15,137 nucleotides of DNA from VGCC01 sp964495555. GTDB taxonomy: Bacteria; Actinomycetota; Actinomycetes; S36-B12. The notes under the pieces are model-generated. The model made no database searches and had not been told where the DNA came from. It saw only the letters and a program-made list of their open reading frames with translations. Made by a program: the position numbers and the translations under genes. The stretch lies in assembly GCA_964495555.1 (NCBI GenBank), contig CAZBWA010000042.1, forward strand, positions 1 through 15,137, read 5' to 3'. This document shows, in pieces, positions 5,469 through 13,162 of the stretch (the stretch's first letter is position 1; each line of letters begins with the position of its first letter).

Positions 5469-7643
5469 ATGGCTCACACTGAAGCCCTGATGAAGCGGTG
5501 GATCCCTCCGATAGCCGCACTCGCCCTCGTGGCCGGTGCGGTGGGTGGAGCGCTTCCCGCCAGCGGGGTCGAACCTGCGGTCCAGCCGATGGCTCCCGCG
5601 GTTATTACCGGGACACCAAAAGACCTCCTCGCGGTGACTCCGATCGCCCAGCCGCTCACCGTCGGCTACAAGCCCGGCATGTTCCTTCCTCCGGCAACGT
5701 TGAAGAAGAAGGACAAGCGCGGGTGCAACTACCGCAATCAGGTCCTCATCGCTCTGGCCGCGAAGAAGCCCAAGATCGGTGCCAAATGCACACTCACCGG
5801 CGGGGAATGGTTGGCCGACTTCGGGTACACCGTGGTCAAGAACCCGAAACAACTGCGGATTGGGAAGCTCCTCCCAGATAAGTACGTCTACGCACAGGGT
5901 GCGTACGGGTGGAACGCGACGCAGCGTGCCGCGTACGGAAGATCGGCTCTCGCACCGGTGCGATCGACGCGCATGACCAATCGTGGACTCTTCGACATCA
6001 ACAACACCCAGCTCTACACATCCAGGTCATCAGTGTTCATGAACATCCTCAATATCACTGTGGACCGGAACCTGCTCAACCAGAAGCTGCTGGAAGCGGA
6101 GTTGAACGCTCTGCGCGTGCGGAACCCGGGACTCTTCGACACATGGACCGTGGCCACGCTGCTGAACGTGCAGGCCTGGGGACTGAGTCTCACACCAGGT
6201 TTCTCCGCGAATTTCAATGTCACGATCGAGAAGTGCTCTGTGCTGAATTCGATCATCATCAACAATGTCGAAATCGTGTTCATCAACACCGGGAAGATGT
6301 CGCGACCGGTGTCGGACATTCGTAACGCGGTCAACCCCTGCACCAACACCTACTCGTTCCCGAACCAGGCTGCGACCTACAACATCACTGCTGTGCCCAC
6401 CGCGGCGTCTGCGGTCGCGCCCCTCTACGACGCAGTGAGGGCCGGATACGGAACCCCCACGGGCCCGGAGATCACACGCTTCATGTTCGGCATGCATGCT
6501 CCCGCACACTGGGAGAGCGATGCCGGAACCAATTTCGAGGGCCCCGTCACCGAGGACTCGATCCCGAACGTCCCTGTCGGGGCCGTGCGCCTTTGGGACA
6601 CCGAGACCGCGTGGGCGGATATCGAGCCCGAGGACGGCAAGTTCGTCTTCAGCAAGCTACGCAAGCAGATCGAGCTCGCCCAGCGCCTCAACGCCCGTCC
6701 CCTGCTGGTCCTCGGTGGCACACCGAAGTGGGCCGGTGGTGCTGGCCGCAATGCGGTGCCGACGAGCGTCGCGGACTACAAGGAGTATGTCCGCACCGTC
6801 GCCTGTTATGCGGGTGAATCGATCTTCGCGTACGAGGTGTGGAACGAGGCCAACATCAAGGACTTCTGGGCTGGGTCCCCCGCGCAGATGGCCGACCTGA
6901 CCGAGGCCGCCTTCGAGGCGATCCGTGGGTGTAATCCCAGCGCGCTGGTCGTCGCGGCCAGCACCACGACACGGGCCACCGGATCCTTCGGCACCTTCTA
7001 CCCGGCTTACCTCGAGGAACTCAAGAAGAGGAACTGGCCCGTGGACGCCTACTCGGTCCACTCGTATCCGGCCGCCGCGGGCGGCGCCGATGCGCGTATC
7101 CAGGGCATCGGTCAGTTCCGCACGATGCTCGCCCTGGCGGGCGCACCCAAGACGACGACCTTCGACACGGAGACGAACTACGGACTCGCCGGACTCGGCC
7201 AGGGACGCATCGCCTACACGGGGTCCAATGCGATGGCCCTCATCTCCCGCACCTACATCGACTCGGCGCGCTATGACATCGACGCCACCTACTGGTTCGT
7301 GTGGACCCGGGGAGAGGACACCAAGTACGGGATCCAGATGAACCCGAATTCCAAGGACGAGGCGACCGCGTGGCGGACCACCTACGACTGGCTGGTGGGG
7401 GCGCGGTTCCAGCGCTGCTTCCAGACACTTCTTCAGTTGACGGTCTGTCAATTCACCAAGCCGAGCGGGAACTTCTCGATCATCTGGTACGGCGACGCGG
7501 GCACCAACCCAGTCCAACTACCCACGGGGTACCTGTCCCTTCTCGGGAACCGTGGCTGCGACCTGCGGGGAACCTGTGTTCCCGTGTCGCCCTCGAGCAC
7601 CATCGCGGTGGGGCCGGCCCCGTACCGCATCGACTTCGGGTAG
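5469..7643 (+). CDS. Secreted GH-A clan glycoside hydrolase with degenerate HNH-like N-terminal domain
   Basis: A 724-residue exported enzyme. ATG at 5469 has no clear ribosome-binding site; ATG at 5490 (residue 8, directly before KRW, with GAAG 5 nt upstream) is equally likely. The signal peptide hydrophobic core is about residues 12-30. Residues ~84-170 match the GmrSD/DUF1524-type HNH pattern (GCxxRNxVLI, CTLxGGxW, GAxxW, QRxAY). However, the expected I-D-H-V-V-P-L reads I131-G-K-L-L-P-D, so the nuclease pair is lost. Residues ~175-330 are unrecognised. The catalytic (beta/alpha)8 domain, about 335-680, resembles GH39/GH5: VRLWDTETAWADIEP, general acid/base Glu460 in VWNEAN, and probable nucleophile Glu568 in FDTETNYG. 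Ten cysteines suggest disulfides in an exported protein. Substrate is unknown; a cell-wall or environmental polysaccharide is likely. There is no obvious terminator before fhaA. Confidence 0.85.
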   Translation: MAHTEALMKRWIPPIAALALVAGAVGGALPASGVEPAVQPMAPAVITGTPKDLLAVTPIAQPLTVGYKPGMFLPPATLKKKDKRGCNYRNQVLIALAAKKPKIGAKCTLTGGEWLADFGYTVVKNPKQLRIGKLLPDKYVYAQGAYGWNATQRAAYGRSALAPVRSTRMTNRGLFDINNTQLYTSRSSVFMNILNITVDRNLLNQKLLEAELNALRVRNPGLFDTWTVATLLNVQAWGLSLTPGFSANFNVTIEKCSVLNSIIINNVEIVFINTGKMSRPVSDIRNAVNPCTNTYSFPNQAATYNITAVPTAASAVAPLYDAVRAGYGTPTGPEITRFMFGMHAPAHWESDAGTNFEGPVTEDSIPNVPVGAVRLWDTETAWADIEPEDGKFVFSKLRKQIELAQRLNARPLLVLGGTPKWAGGAGRNAVPTSVADYKEYVRTVACYAGESIFAYEVWNEANIKDFWAGSPAQMADLTEAAFEAIRGCNPSALVVAASTTTRATGSFGTFYPAYLEELKKRNWPVDAYSVHSYPAAAGGADARIQGIGQFRTMLALAGAPKTTTFDTETNYGLAGLGQGRIAYTGSNAMALISRTYIDSARYDIDATYWFVWTRGEDTKYGIQMNPNSKDEATAWRTTYDWLVGARFQRCFQTLLQLTVCQFTKPSGNFSIIWYGDAGTNPVQLPTGYLSLLGNRGCDLRGTCVPVSPSSTIAVGPAPYRIDFG

Positions 7644-7683
7644 CAGGGCGATCGCGGAACGTCGAGGGGACGCGCCCAGCAAG

Positions 7684-7698
7684 TAGCATCCCTATATG
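7684..7698 (+). promoter_or_regulatory. Possible -10 element giving a leaderless fhaA mRNA
   Basis: TAGCAT (7684-7689) ends 6 nt before the A of the fhaA ATG (7696), so a transcript started at the usual distance would begin at the start codon. No ribosome-binding site lies upstream of this ATG, which agrees with leaderless translation. No convincing -35 element is visible. Confidence 0.4.
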
Positions 7699-8427
7699 GG
7701 TCTGCTGGAGAAGTTCGAGGACTCCCTCGACCGCATGGTCTCCGGTGCTTTCGCCAAGGCCTTCAAGGCCGAGGTTCAGCCCGTGGAGCTCGCCGCCGCC
7801 CTCCAGCGGGAGATGAACGACCGAGCGAGCGTCCTCGATCGAGACCGGACTGTCGTGCCGAACATCTTCCACATCGAGTTGTCCCATCACGATTTCACGC
7901 GCCTCGCCGTCTTCAAGGACGCCCTCGGCACCGAACTGGCGACCTTGGTGCGCGACTACGCCACCGAGCAGCGCTACACCCTCCTGGGGTCCGTGCGCGT
8001 CACCATGACTGAAGACGACGCCCTGGAGACCGGCATCTTCCGGGTGCGGTCGGAGTCGCGCGCCGAAGTGGTGGCCGCCGTCCCGGCCGTGGCGACCGGG
8101 ATCGCGGATGCATCGGCCAGTGGCATCGCAGGCTCGGGGGGCAGCGCACCGACGGCGCAGCCCCAGTTGGAGATCAACGGATCCCTCTATCCCCTGGCGC
8201 GAGCCATCACCCGTCTCGGCCGCGGCACGGAGACGGACATCCGCATCGACGACCCCGGTGTCTCGCGCAACCATTGCGAGATCGTGGTCGGAACCGACGT
8301 GGTCCTGCGCGACTTGAACTCCACGAACGGCACCTGGGTGAAAGGTGAGCGTGTGACCGAACTCGTGCTCACCGACGGCACACAGATCCAGATGGGCGGC
8401 ACCACGCTGGTCTTCCGGAGCGGCTGA
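7696..8427 (+). CDS. fhaA: FhaA: DUF3662 and FHA-domain protein
   Basis: A 243-residue cytoplasmic adaptor. Residues 1-120 form the DUF3662 domain, beginning MGLLEKFEDSLDRMVSGAFA as is typical of FhaA. A linker of Ala/Gly/Ser character (121-155) leads to an FHA domain at ~158-243 with the phosphothreonine-binding residues Arg175-Gly176, Ser190-Arg-Asn-His193 and NSTNGT (208-213). In M. tuberculosis FhaA binds phosphorylated PknB targets, including the pseudokinase domain of MviN, and couples kinase signalling to peptidoglycan synthesis. The protein is much shorter than the ~530-residue mycobacterial FhaA because the central disordered linker is nearly absent; short forms are known in other actinobacteria. 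It is the first gene of the cluster and its TGA overlaps the next ATG by one base. Confidence 0.95.
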   Translation: MGLLEKFEDSLDRMVSGAFAKAFKAEVQPVELAAALQREMNDRASVLDRDRTVVPNIFHIELSHHDFTRLAVFKDALGTELATLVRDYATEQRYTLLGSVRVTMTEDDALETGIFRVRSESRAEVVAAVPAVATGIADASASGIAGSGGSAPTAQPQLEINGSLYPLARAITRLGRGTETDIRIDDPGVSRNHCEIVVGTDVVLRDLNSTNGTWVKGERVTELVLTDGTQIQMGGTTLVFRSG

Positions 8428-8912
8428 TGTCCGAGCTCGCGCTCACCCTCCTGCGCTTCGCCTTCCTCGGCCTGCTCTGGGTGTTCGTGCTCGTCACCGT
8501 CTGGGCGCTACGCCGCGACCTGCGTATGCCCGCCGACCTGCGCCCCGGGGCCGACCGCGCCGCGAAGAGCCGCCAACCGAAGCCCACCAAGCCACCGCGG
8601 CCGCCGCGCGGAAAGAAGGTGAAAGGCACCCGGTTGGTGATCACCGAGGGCCCGCTCAGCGGCACCCAGATCCCCCTGGACGGAGCGCAGATCACCCTCG
8701 GTCGTGCACCGGACTCCACGATCGTCGTCGACGACGACTACGCCTCGAGCCGTCACGCGCGCATCTTCGAGTCCGAGGGTGTGTGGATGGTCGAGGACCT
8801 CGGGTCCACCAACGGGACGTGGCTGGACCGCTCGCGCATCACCGCACCAACGGTGATCCCGCTGGGCACCCCAATCCGGGTGGGCCGCACCACCCTGCAG
8901 ATGCAGAAGTAG
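8427..8912 (+). CDS. fhaB: FhaB (FipA): membrane-anchored FHA-domain protein
   Basis: A 161-residue protein with an N-terminal transmembrane helix (~8-28), a basic Pro/Lys-rich linker (~45-66) and an FHA domain (~68-160). FHA landmarks are Gly92-Arg93, Ser108-Arg-His110 and GSTNGT (126-131). FhaB/FipA binds phosphothreonine on PknA/PknB substrates and in mycobacteria links to FtsZ and the divisome. The conserved DDDYASSRHARIF stretch is characteristic of this subfamily. It starts within the fhaA stop (TGATG) and is separated from pstP by three bases, so it is translated as part of the operon. Confidence 0.95.
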   Translation: MSELALTLLRFAFLGLLWVFVLVTVWALRRDLRMPADLRPGADRAAKSRQPKPTKPPRPPRGKKVKGTRLVITEGPLSGTQIPLDGAQITLGRAPDSTIVVDDDYASSRHARIFESEGVWMVEDLGSTNGTWLDRSRITAPTVIPLGTPIRVGRTTLQMQK

Positions 8913-8915
8913 GCC

Positions 8916-10304
8916 ATGCCGGTACTCCGCTACGCAGCGCGCTCCGACGTCGGCCTCGTCCGCCCCGGCAACGAGGACTCCGGGTACGCCGGTCCGCGCC
9001 TACTCATGGTCGCCGACGGCATGGGTGGTCACGCTGCCGGTGAACTCGCCTCCGCGATCGCCATCGCGACCGTTGCCGATCTCGACATCAGCGACGTCGG
9101 ACAGGCCGAAGTGCTCTCCTCACTCGCAACGTCCATCGACGATGTGGGCACCGCCATCAGCGACACCATCGCCACGGACACCTCCCTCACCGGGATGGGC
9201 ACCACCGTCACCGGGATGTATTGGCTTGGTGGACGCATCGCGATCGTGCACGTCGGCGACTCCCGCGCCTACCTGCTGCGCGACGGTGAGCTGCAGCAGC
9301 TCACCCACGATCACACATTCGTGCAGACCCTCGTGGACTCCGGTCGTATCACCGAGGACGAGGCGGCCGTGCACCCGCGCCGATCCCTGCTCATGCGGGC
9401 ACTCGATGGATCGAATCCCGTCGAGGCGGACCTCTCGGTGCGCGAGGCACGCGTCGGCGATCGCTACATGCTCTGCACCGATGGACTCTCGGGTGTGGTG
9501 CGCGACTCCGAGTTGTCGTGGATCCTCGCCAGCGGTGATCCCACCGGATGCGTCACACGCCTGGTCGATGTCGCGTTGGAGCGCGGAGCACCGGACAACG
9601 TCACTGTCGTCGTTGCCGATGTGGTGGACGGCGACGAGGAGCCCTTCGGTGGCGTGCCTGTTGTGGTCGGGGCGGCAGGAGAGCCGCGGGTGCGCCAGCG
9701 ACTCCCGCGGGTGCGATTCCCTCAGGATCACCAGCGCGATCCCGACCGCGCCGACACCACCGCGCCGCAACCACTGATCGATGCGGACCTCATCGTCCCC
9801 GCGGCGGAGCAGGCGCGGCGCGATGCGGCCGCAGCCACGGTGGCAGCCGCCGAGCGCCGACAGCGCCGGGCACGCGTGATCGCCTTCGTCGTGGCCGTCG
9901 CCATCGTCGCCGCGCTCACCGTTGCGTCGTTGAGCGGAGCCCGCGCCTGGTTGCACAACCAGTGGTACGTCGCGATCAACGGCAGCCCGGGCACGGGAAC
10001 CGTCGCCATCTACCGCGGGGTGCAGGGCACGCTCGCCGGGTTCCCGCTCTCCCAGGTGGACACGGACTCGGGACTGGGTGTGGGCACCATGCCCGTCTTC
10101 GACCAGGAGTTGGTGAGTAAGGGGATCCCGGCGGCGAACTTCGATGATGCCCAGCGCATCGTGGACGAACTCCAGGCACGGGCGGCCGAATGCCAGAAGG
10201 CCTTCCCGCCGCAGGGGTGCCCCGGGACGCTGGATCCGAACGAGAACGTCACCGACGACGTGACCGTGGACGGTGCCGACGACACGGGGGCGATCACCCC
10301 GTGA
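8916..10304 (+). CDS. pstP: PstP: membrane PP2C-family Ser/Thr phosphatase
   Basis: A 462-residue protein phosphatase that reverses PknB-type phosphorylation. The cytoplasmic PP2C domain spans residues 1-237 with all metal-binding motifs: Glu20-Asp21 (RPGNEDSG), Asp34 (VADGMGGH), Asp114 (HVGDSRAYL), Asp189 (LCTDGLSG) and Asp227 (APDNVT). A charged juxtamembrane linker (~240-319) is followed by one transmembrane helix (~320-338) and an extracytoplasmic region (~345-462) containing two Cys (426, 435) and an acidic tail. It follows fhaB by three bases, and its TGA overlaps the GTG of the next gene, so coupled translation is likely. The family is Mn2+ dependent. Confidence 0.96.
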   Translation: MPVLRYAARSDVGLVRPGNEDSGYAGPRLLMVADGMGGHAAGELASAIAIATVADLDISDVGQAEVLSSLATSIDDVGTAISDTIATDTSLTGMGTTVTGMYWLGGRIAIVHVGDSRAYLLRDGELQQLTHDHTFVQTLVDSGRITEDEAAVHPRRSLLMRALDGSNPVEADLSVREARVGDRYMLCTDGLSGVVRDSELSWILASGDPTGCVTRLVDVALERGAPDNVTVVVADVVDGDEEPFGGVPVVVGAAGEPRVRQRLPRVRFPQDHQRDPDRADTTAPQPLIDADLIVPAAEQARRDAAAATVAAAERRQRRARVIAFVVAVAIVAALTVASLSGARAWLHNQWYVAINGSPGTGTVAIYRGVQGTLAGFPLSQVDTDSGLGVGTMPVFDQELVSKGIPAANFDDAQRIVDELQARAAECQKAFPPQGCPGTLDPNENVTDDVTVDGADDTGAITP

Positions 10305-11683
10305 CCGCGGTGACGCGCCAGCCCACGCGTCGGTGGGTGGAGTTGGTCCTGCTGATTTTCGCCTGGGGCCTGGGTGTGCTCGGCACCCTGCAGGTCGGTG
10401 CGGCCACGGGTGAGGGAACGCCGAGCCGGTTGTGGATCACGGTCGCCGTGGTGGGCGGAGTCGCCCTGCTCATGCACATCGCGGTGAGCATCTGGGCCCG
10501 CTACGCCGACCCGATCCTGCTGCCGGTCGCGACGCTGCTGACCATCCTCGGACTGGTGATGATCTACCGGATCGACGTGGCCGCCGCGCGTCGCGCCGAG
10601 CTCAACGACTCCCCACCTCCGACACCGGATGTGTATTCGCAGCTCACCTGGTTCGCGATCGCGGCGATCCTGTTCATCGCGCTGCTGATCCTCCTTCCCG
10701 ATCACCGTCGCCTGCAGCGCTACACCTTCACCTTCGGCCTCGTCGGTCTCGTGCTCCTGGTGCTCCCCCTCGCACCGGTCATCGGCACCACCGTCAACGG
10801 AGCGACCCTGTGGATCCGCATCGCGGGGTTCTCGTTCCAACCCGCGGAGATGGCCAAGATCTTCCTCACCATCTTCTTCGCCGGCTACCTCGTGGTCACC
10901 CGGGACTCCCTTGCGCTCGTACGCACCAAGGTCCTCGGGATCGACCTGCCTCGATTGAAGGACCTGGGACCGATCCTCATCGCCTGGCTGGTGTCCCTGG
11001 GTGTGCTCGTCTTCGAGCGCGATCTCGGGACATCACTGCTGTTCTTCGGTTTGTTCGTCTCCATGCTTTACATCGCGACGCAACGGAGGTCGTGGCTGAT
11101 CATCGGTGCGTTGCTGTTCCTCGCCGGTGCCTATGCCGCGTACTCGGTGTTCAGTCACGTCCAATCCCGCGTGACCATCTGGCTGGATCCCTTCGCCTAC
11201 GCCGACACCGGCGGGTACCAGATCGTGCAGTCCCTCTACGGCCTGGCCAACGGAGGCATGCTCGGGGCTGGACTGGGTCAGGGATTCCCGAACCTCGTGC
11301 CCTTCGCCAACACCGACTTCATCTTCTCCGCCCTCGGTGAGGAGCTCGGCGTCACAGGATTGTTCGCGATCCTCATGCTCTACGCACTGCTCATCGAGCG
11401 CGGCTTCCGCACCGCGGTCACCGTGCGTGACGGCTTCGGCCAACTTCTCGCCGCGGGCCTGTCGATCACCTTCGCCTTGCAGGTGTTCGTCATCGTCGGC
11501 GGTGTCACGGGGCTCATCCCGCTCACGGGTCTGACGACGCCGTTCCTGTCCTACGGTGGATCGTCGTTGATCGCGAACTGGATCATCGTGGCGTTGCTGC
11601 TGCGCATCTCCGACCGCGCCCGGCGTCCTGATGCGCAACTCGTCGCCATGGACGAGGCGCCGACGCAGGTGGTGCGCCTGTGA
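10301..11683 (+). CDS. rodA: SEDS-family peptidoglycan glycosyltransferase (RodA/FtsW)
   Basis: A 460-residue polytopic membrane protein that polymerises lipid II into glycan strands with a partner class B PBP, here the adjacent pbpA. The GTG at 10301 is chosen because it forms the GTGA overlap with the pstP stop and starts just before the first membrane segment; an upstream in-frame ATG at 10190 would overlap pstP by 115 bases. Family hallmarks are the FSFQPAEMAKI segment (177-187), FERDLGTSLL with the presumed catalytic Asp241, GYQIVQSLYGLANGG (305-319) and the PFANTDFIFSALGEELG block (334-350), then PFLSYGGSS (414-422). Around ten or more hydrophobic segments are visible. Position between pstP and pbpA matches mycobacterial rodA; a role as FtsW cannot be excluded by sequence alone. 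Confidence 0.95.
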   Translation: MTAVTRQPTRRWVELVLLIFAWGLGVLGTLQVGAATGEGTPSRLWITVAVVGGVALLMHIAVSIWARYADPILLPVATLLTILGLVMIYRIDVAAARRAELNDSPPPTPDVYSQLTWFAIAAILFIALLILLPDHRRLQRYTFTFGLVGLVLLVLPLAPVIGTTVNGATLWIRIAGFSFQPAEMAKIFLTIFFAGYLVVTRDSLALVRTKVLGIDLPRLKDLGPILIAWLVSLGVLVFERDLGTSLLFFGLFVSMLYIATQRRSWLIIGALLFLAGAYAAYSVFSHVQSRVTIWLDPFAYADTGGYQIVQSLYGLANGGMLGAGLGQGFPNLVPFANTDFIFSALGEELGVTGLFAILMLYALLIERGFRTAVTVRDGFGQLLAAGLSITFALQVFVIVGGVTGLIPLTGLTTPFLSYGGSSLIANWIIVALLLRISDRARRPDAQLVAMDEAPTQVVRL

Positions 11684-13137
11684 CCGGGATGCCCCGTCAG
11701 ATCCGGCGCCTGTCCCTGGTGTTCGGGCTGCTGCTCATCGCCCTCCTGGTCAACCTGACGCTGATCCAGGTGGTCAACGCGAACGACTACCGCGATCGCC
11801 CCGGCAACCAGCGCATCCTGCTGGCCGAGTACGACCGCGAGCGGGGACCGATCCTGGTCGGCGCGAACCCGGTTGCGCGCAGCATCGAGACCGGCAACAC
11901 CCTGACCTACCTGCGGGAATACGACAGCGGCCCGCTCTATGCCCCGATCACCGGCTTCTACTCCCTGGTCTACGGCGCCACGGGACTCGAGCGCACGGAG
12001 AACCGGATTCTCAACGGGAAGTCCGACATCTTCGCTGTGGACCGGGTGCAGCAGTTGGTGTCCGGTCGTCAGCCCACCGGTGGGGCGGTCACCACCACGA
12101 TCAACGCCGCGGCCCAGCGCGCCGCCTACAAGGGGCTGCGCGGCAAGAAGGGCGCCGTCGTCGCGATCGAACCGGCCACCGGGCGGATCCTGGCTTCGGT
12201 GCAATCGCCGTCGTTCGACCCGAACCTGCTGTCCAGCCACAACCCGAGTGAGATCCGCGAGTACTACGCCCGGCTCGAGGCCGACCCGGACAAGCCGCTG
12301 CTGAATCGGCCCCTGGTCGCGCTCAACCCTCCGGGTTCGACGTTCAAGTTGGTGACCGCGGCCGCGGCCCTTGCCTCGGGTCGGTTCACCCCCGATTCGA
12401 TCCTGCCCGGGCCTCGCACGTATGCCCTGCCCCAGAGCAGTAAGAAGTTGCGTAACTGGAACGGTCAGGCGTGCGGACCGGACGGGAAGGTGACGCTCCG
12501 GCAAGCCCTGGCGATCAGCTGCAACACCGCATTCGCCTGGCTGGGCAATGAGTTGGGTGCCGAGGCGCTGCGTGCGCAGGCTGCAGCCTTCGGATTCGAC
12601 ACCGGGTTCGAGGTGCCGCTGCGGGCGGCGACATCGCGCTTCCCCGCCGATCCCGACGAGCCGCAAACGGCCCTGTCCGCGATCGGTCAGTTCGACGTGC
12701 GCGCCACCGCCCTGCAGATGGCGATGGTCGCCGCCGCGATCGGCAACAGCGGGCGGACGATGAACCCCTACATGGTGCAGGAGGTGCGCGGACCGGACCT
12801 GTCGATCCTGCAGACCACGGAGCCCCGCGCCTACGCCGACGCGCTGCAACCGAGTGAGGCCCTCGCGCTGACCGACATGATGGTCGACGTCGTCGAGAAC
12901 GGGACGGGGAGCAATGCGCGCATCTCGAACGTCCGAGTGGCGGGAAAGACCGGGACCGCGCAGACCGGGAACGATCTGCCCTCCGTGGCGTGGTTCGTGT
13001 CCTTCGCCCCGGCCGCGGCACCGGAGGTCGCCGTCGCCGTCGTGGTGGAGGACGCGGGCCTGGAGGAGGTCAGCGGCAACGGCCTGGCCGCCCCGATCGC
13101 CCGCGCGGTGATGCAGGCGGTCCTGCGCACCGGATGA
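11680..13137 (+). CDS. pbpA: PbpA: class B penicillin-binding protein (transpeptidase)
   Basis: A 485-residue DD-transpeptidase that cross-links peptidoglycan made by the adjacent SEDS protein. It has a short cytoplasmic start and a membrane anchor (~12-33). A small PBP dimerisation-like region follows, then the transpeptidase domain (~155-485) with SxxK at Ser220-Thr-Phe-Lys223, SxN at Ser280-Cys-Asn282 and KTGT at 423-426. Length agrees with mycobacterial PbpA (about 490 residues), which lacks the large N-terminal module of PBP2/FtsI types. The GTG at 11680 overlaps the rodA stop by four bases; ATG at 11689 is an alternative. In mycobacteria PbpA is a PknB substrate involved in division. 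Confidence 0.96.
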   Translation: MTGMPRQIRRLSLVFGLLLIALLVNLTLIQVVNANDYRDRPGNQRILLAEYDRERGPILVGANPVARSIETGNTLTYLREYDSGPLYAPITGFYSLVYGATGLERTENRILNGKSDIFAVDRVQQLVSGRQPTGGAVTTTINAAAQRAAYKGLRGKKGAVVAIEPATGRILASVQSPSFDPNLLSSHNPSEIREYYARLEADPDKPLLNRPLVALNPPGSTFKLVTAAAALASGRFTPDSILPGPRTYALPQSSKKLRNWNGQACGPDGKVTLRQALAISCNTAFAWLGNELGAEALRAQAAAFGFDTGFEVPLRAATSRFPADPDEPQTALSAIGQFDVRATALQMAMVAAAIGNSGRTMNPYMVQEVRGPDLSILQTTEPRAYADALQPSEALALTDMMVDVVENGTGSNARISNVRVAGKTGTAQTGNDLPSVAWFVSFAPAAAPEVAVAVVVEDAGLEEVSGNGLAAPIARAVMQAVLRTG

Positions 13138-13162
13138 GGCACGCACCTGAGAGGATCACCAC

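Noticed and set aside
6657..7517. Minus-strand open frame opposite the hydrolase
   Set aside because: It is a shadow of the catalytic domain, which has clear GH-A active-site motifs on the plus strand.
10190..10300. Upstream start for rodA
   Set aside because: The added residues are the out-of-frame reading of pstP; the GTG at 10301 gives the usual four-base overlap.
11551..13146. Long minus-strand open frame (531 codons) opposite pbpA
   Set aside because: It is antisense to a well-supported gene with all PBP motifs; long mirror frames are expected in high-GC DNA.
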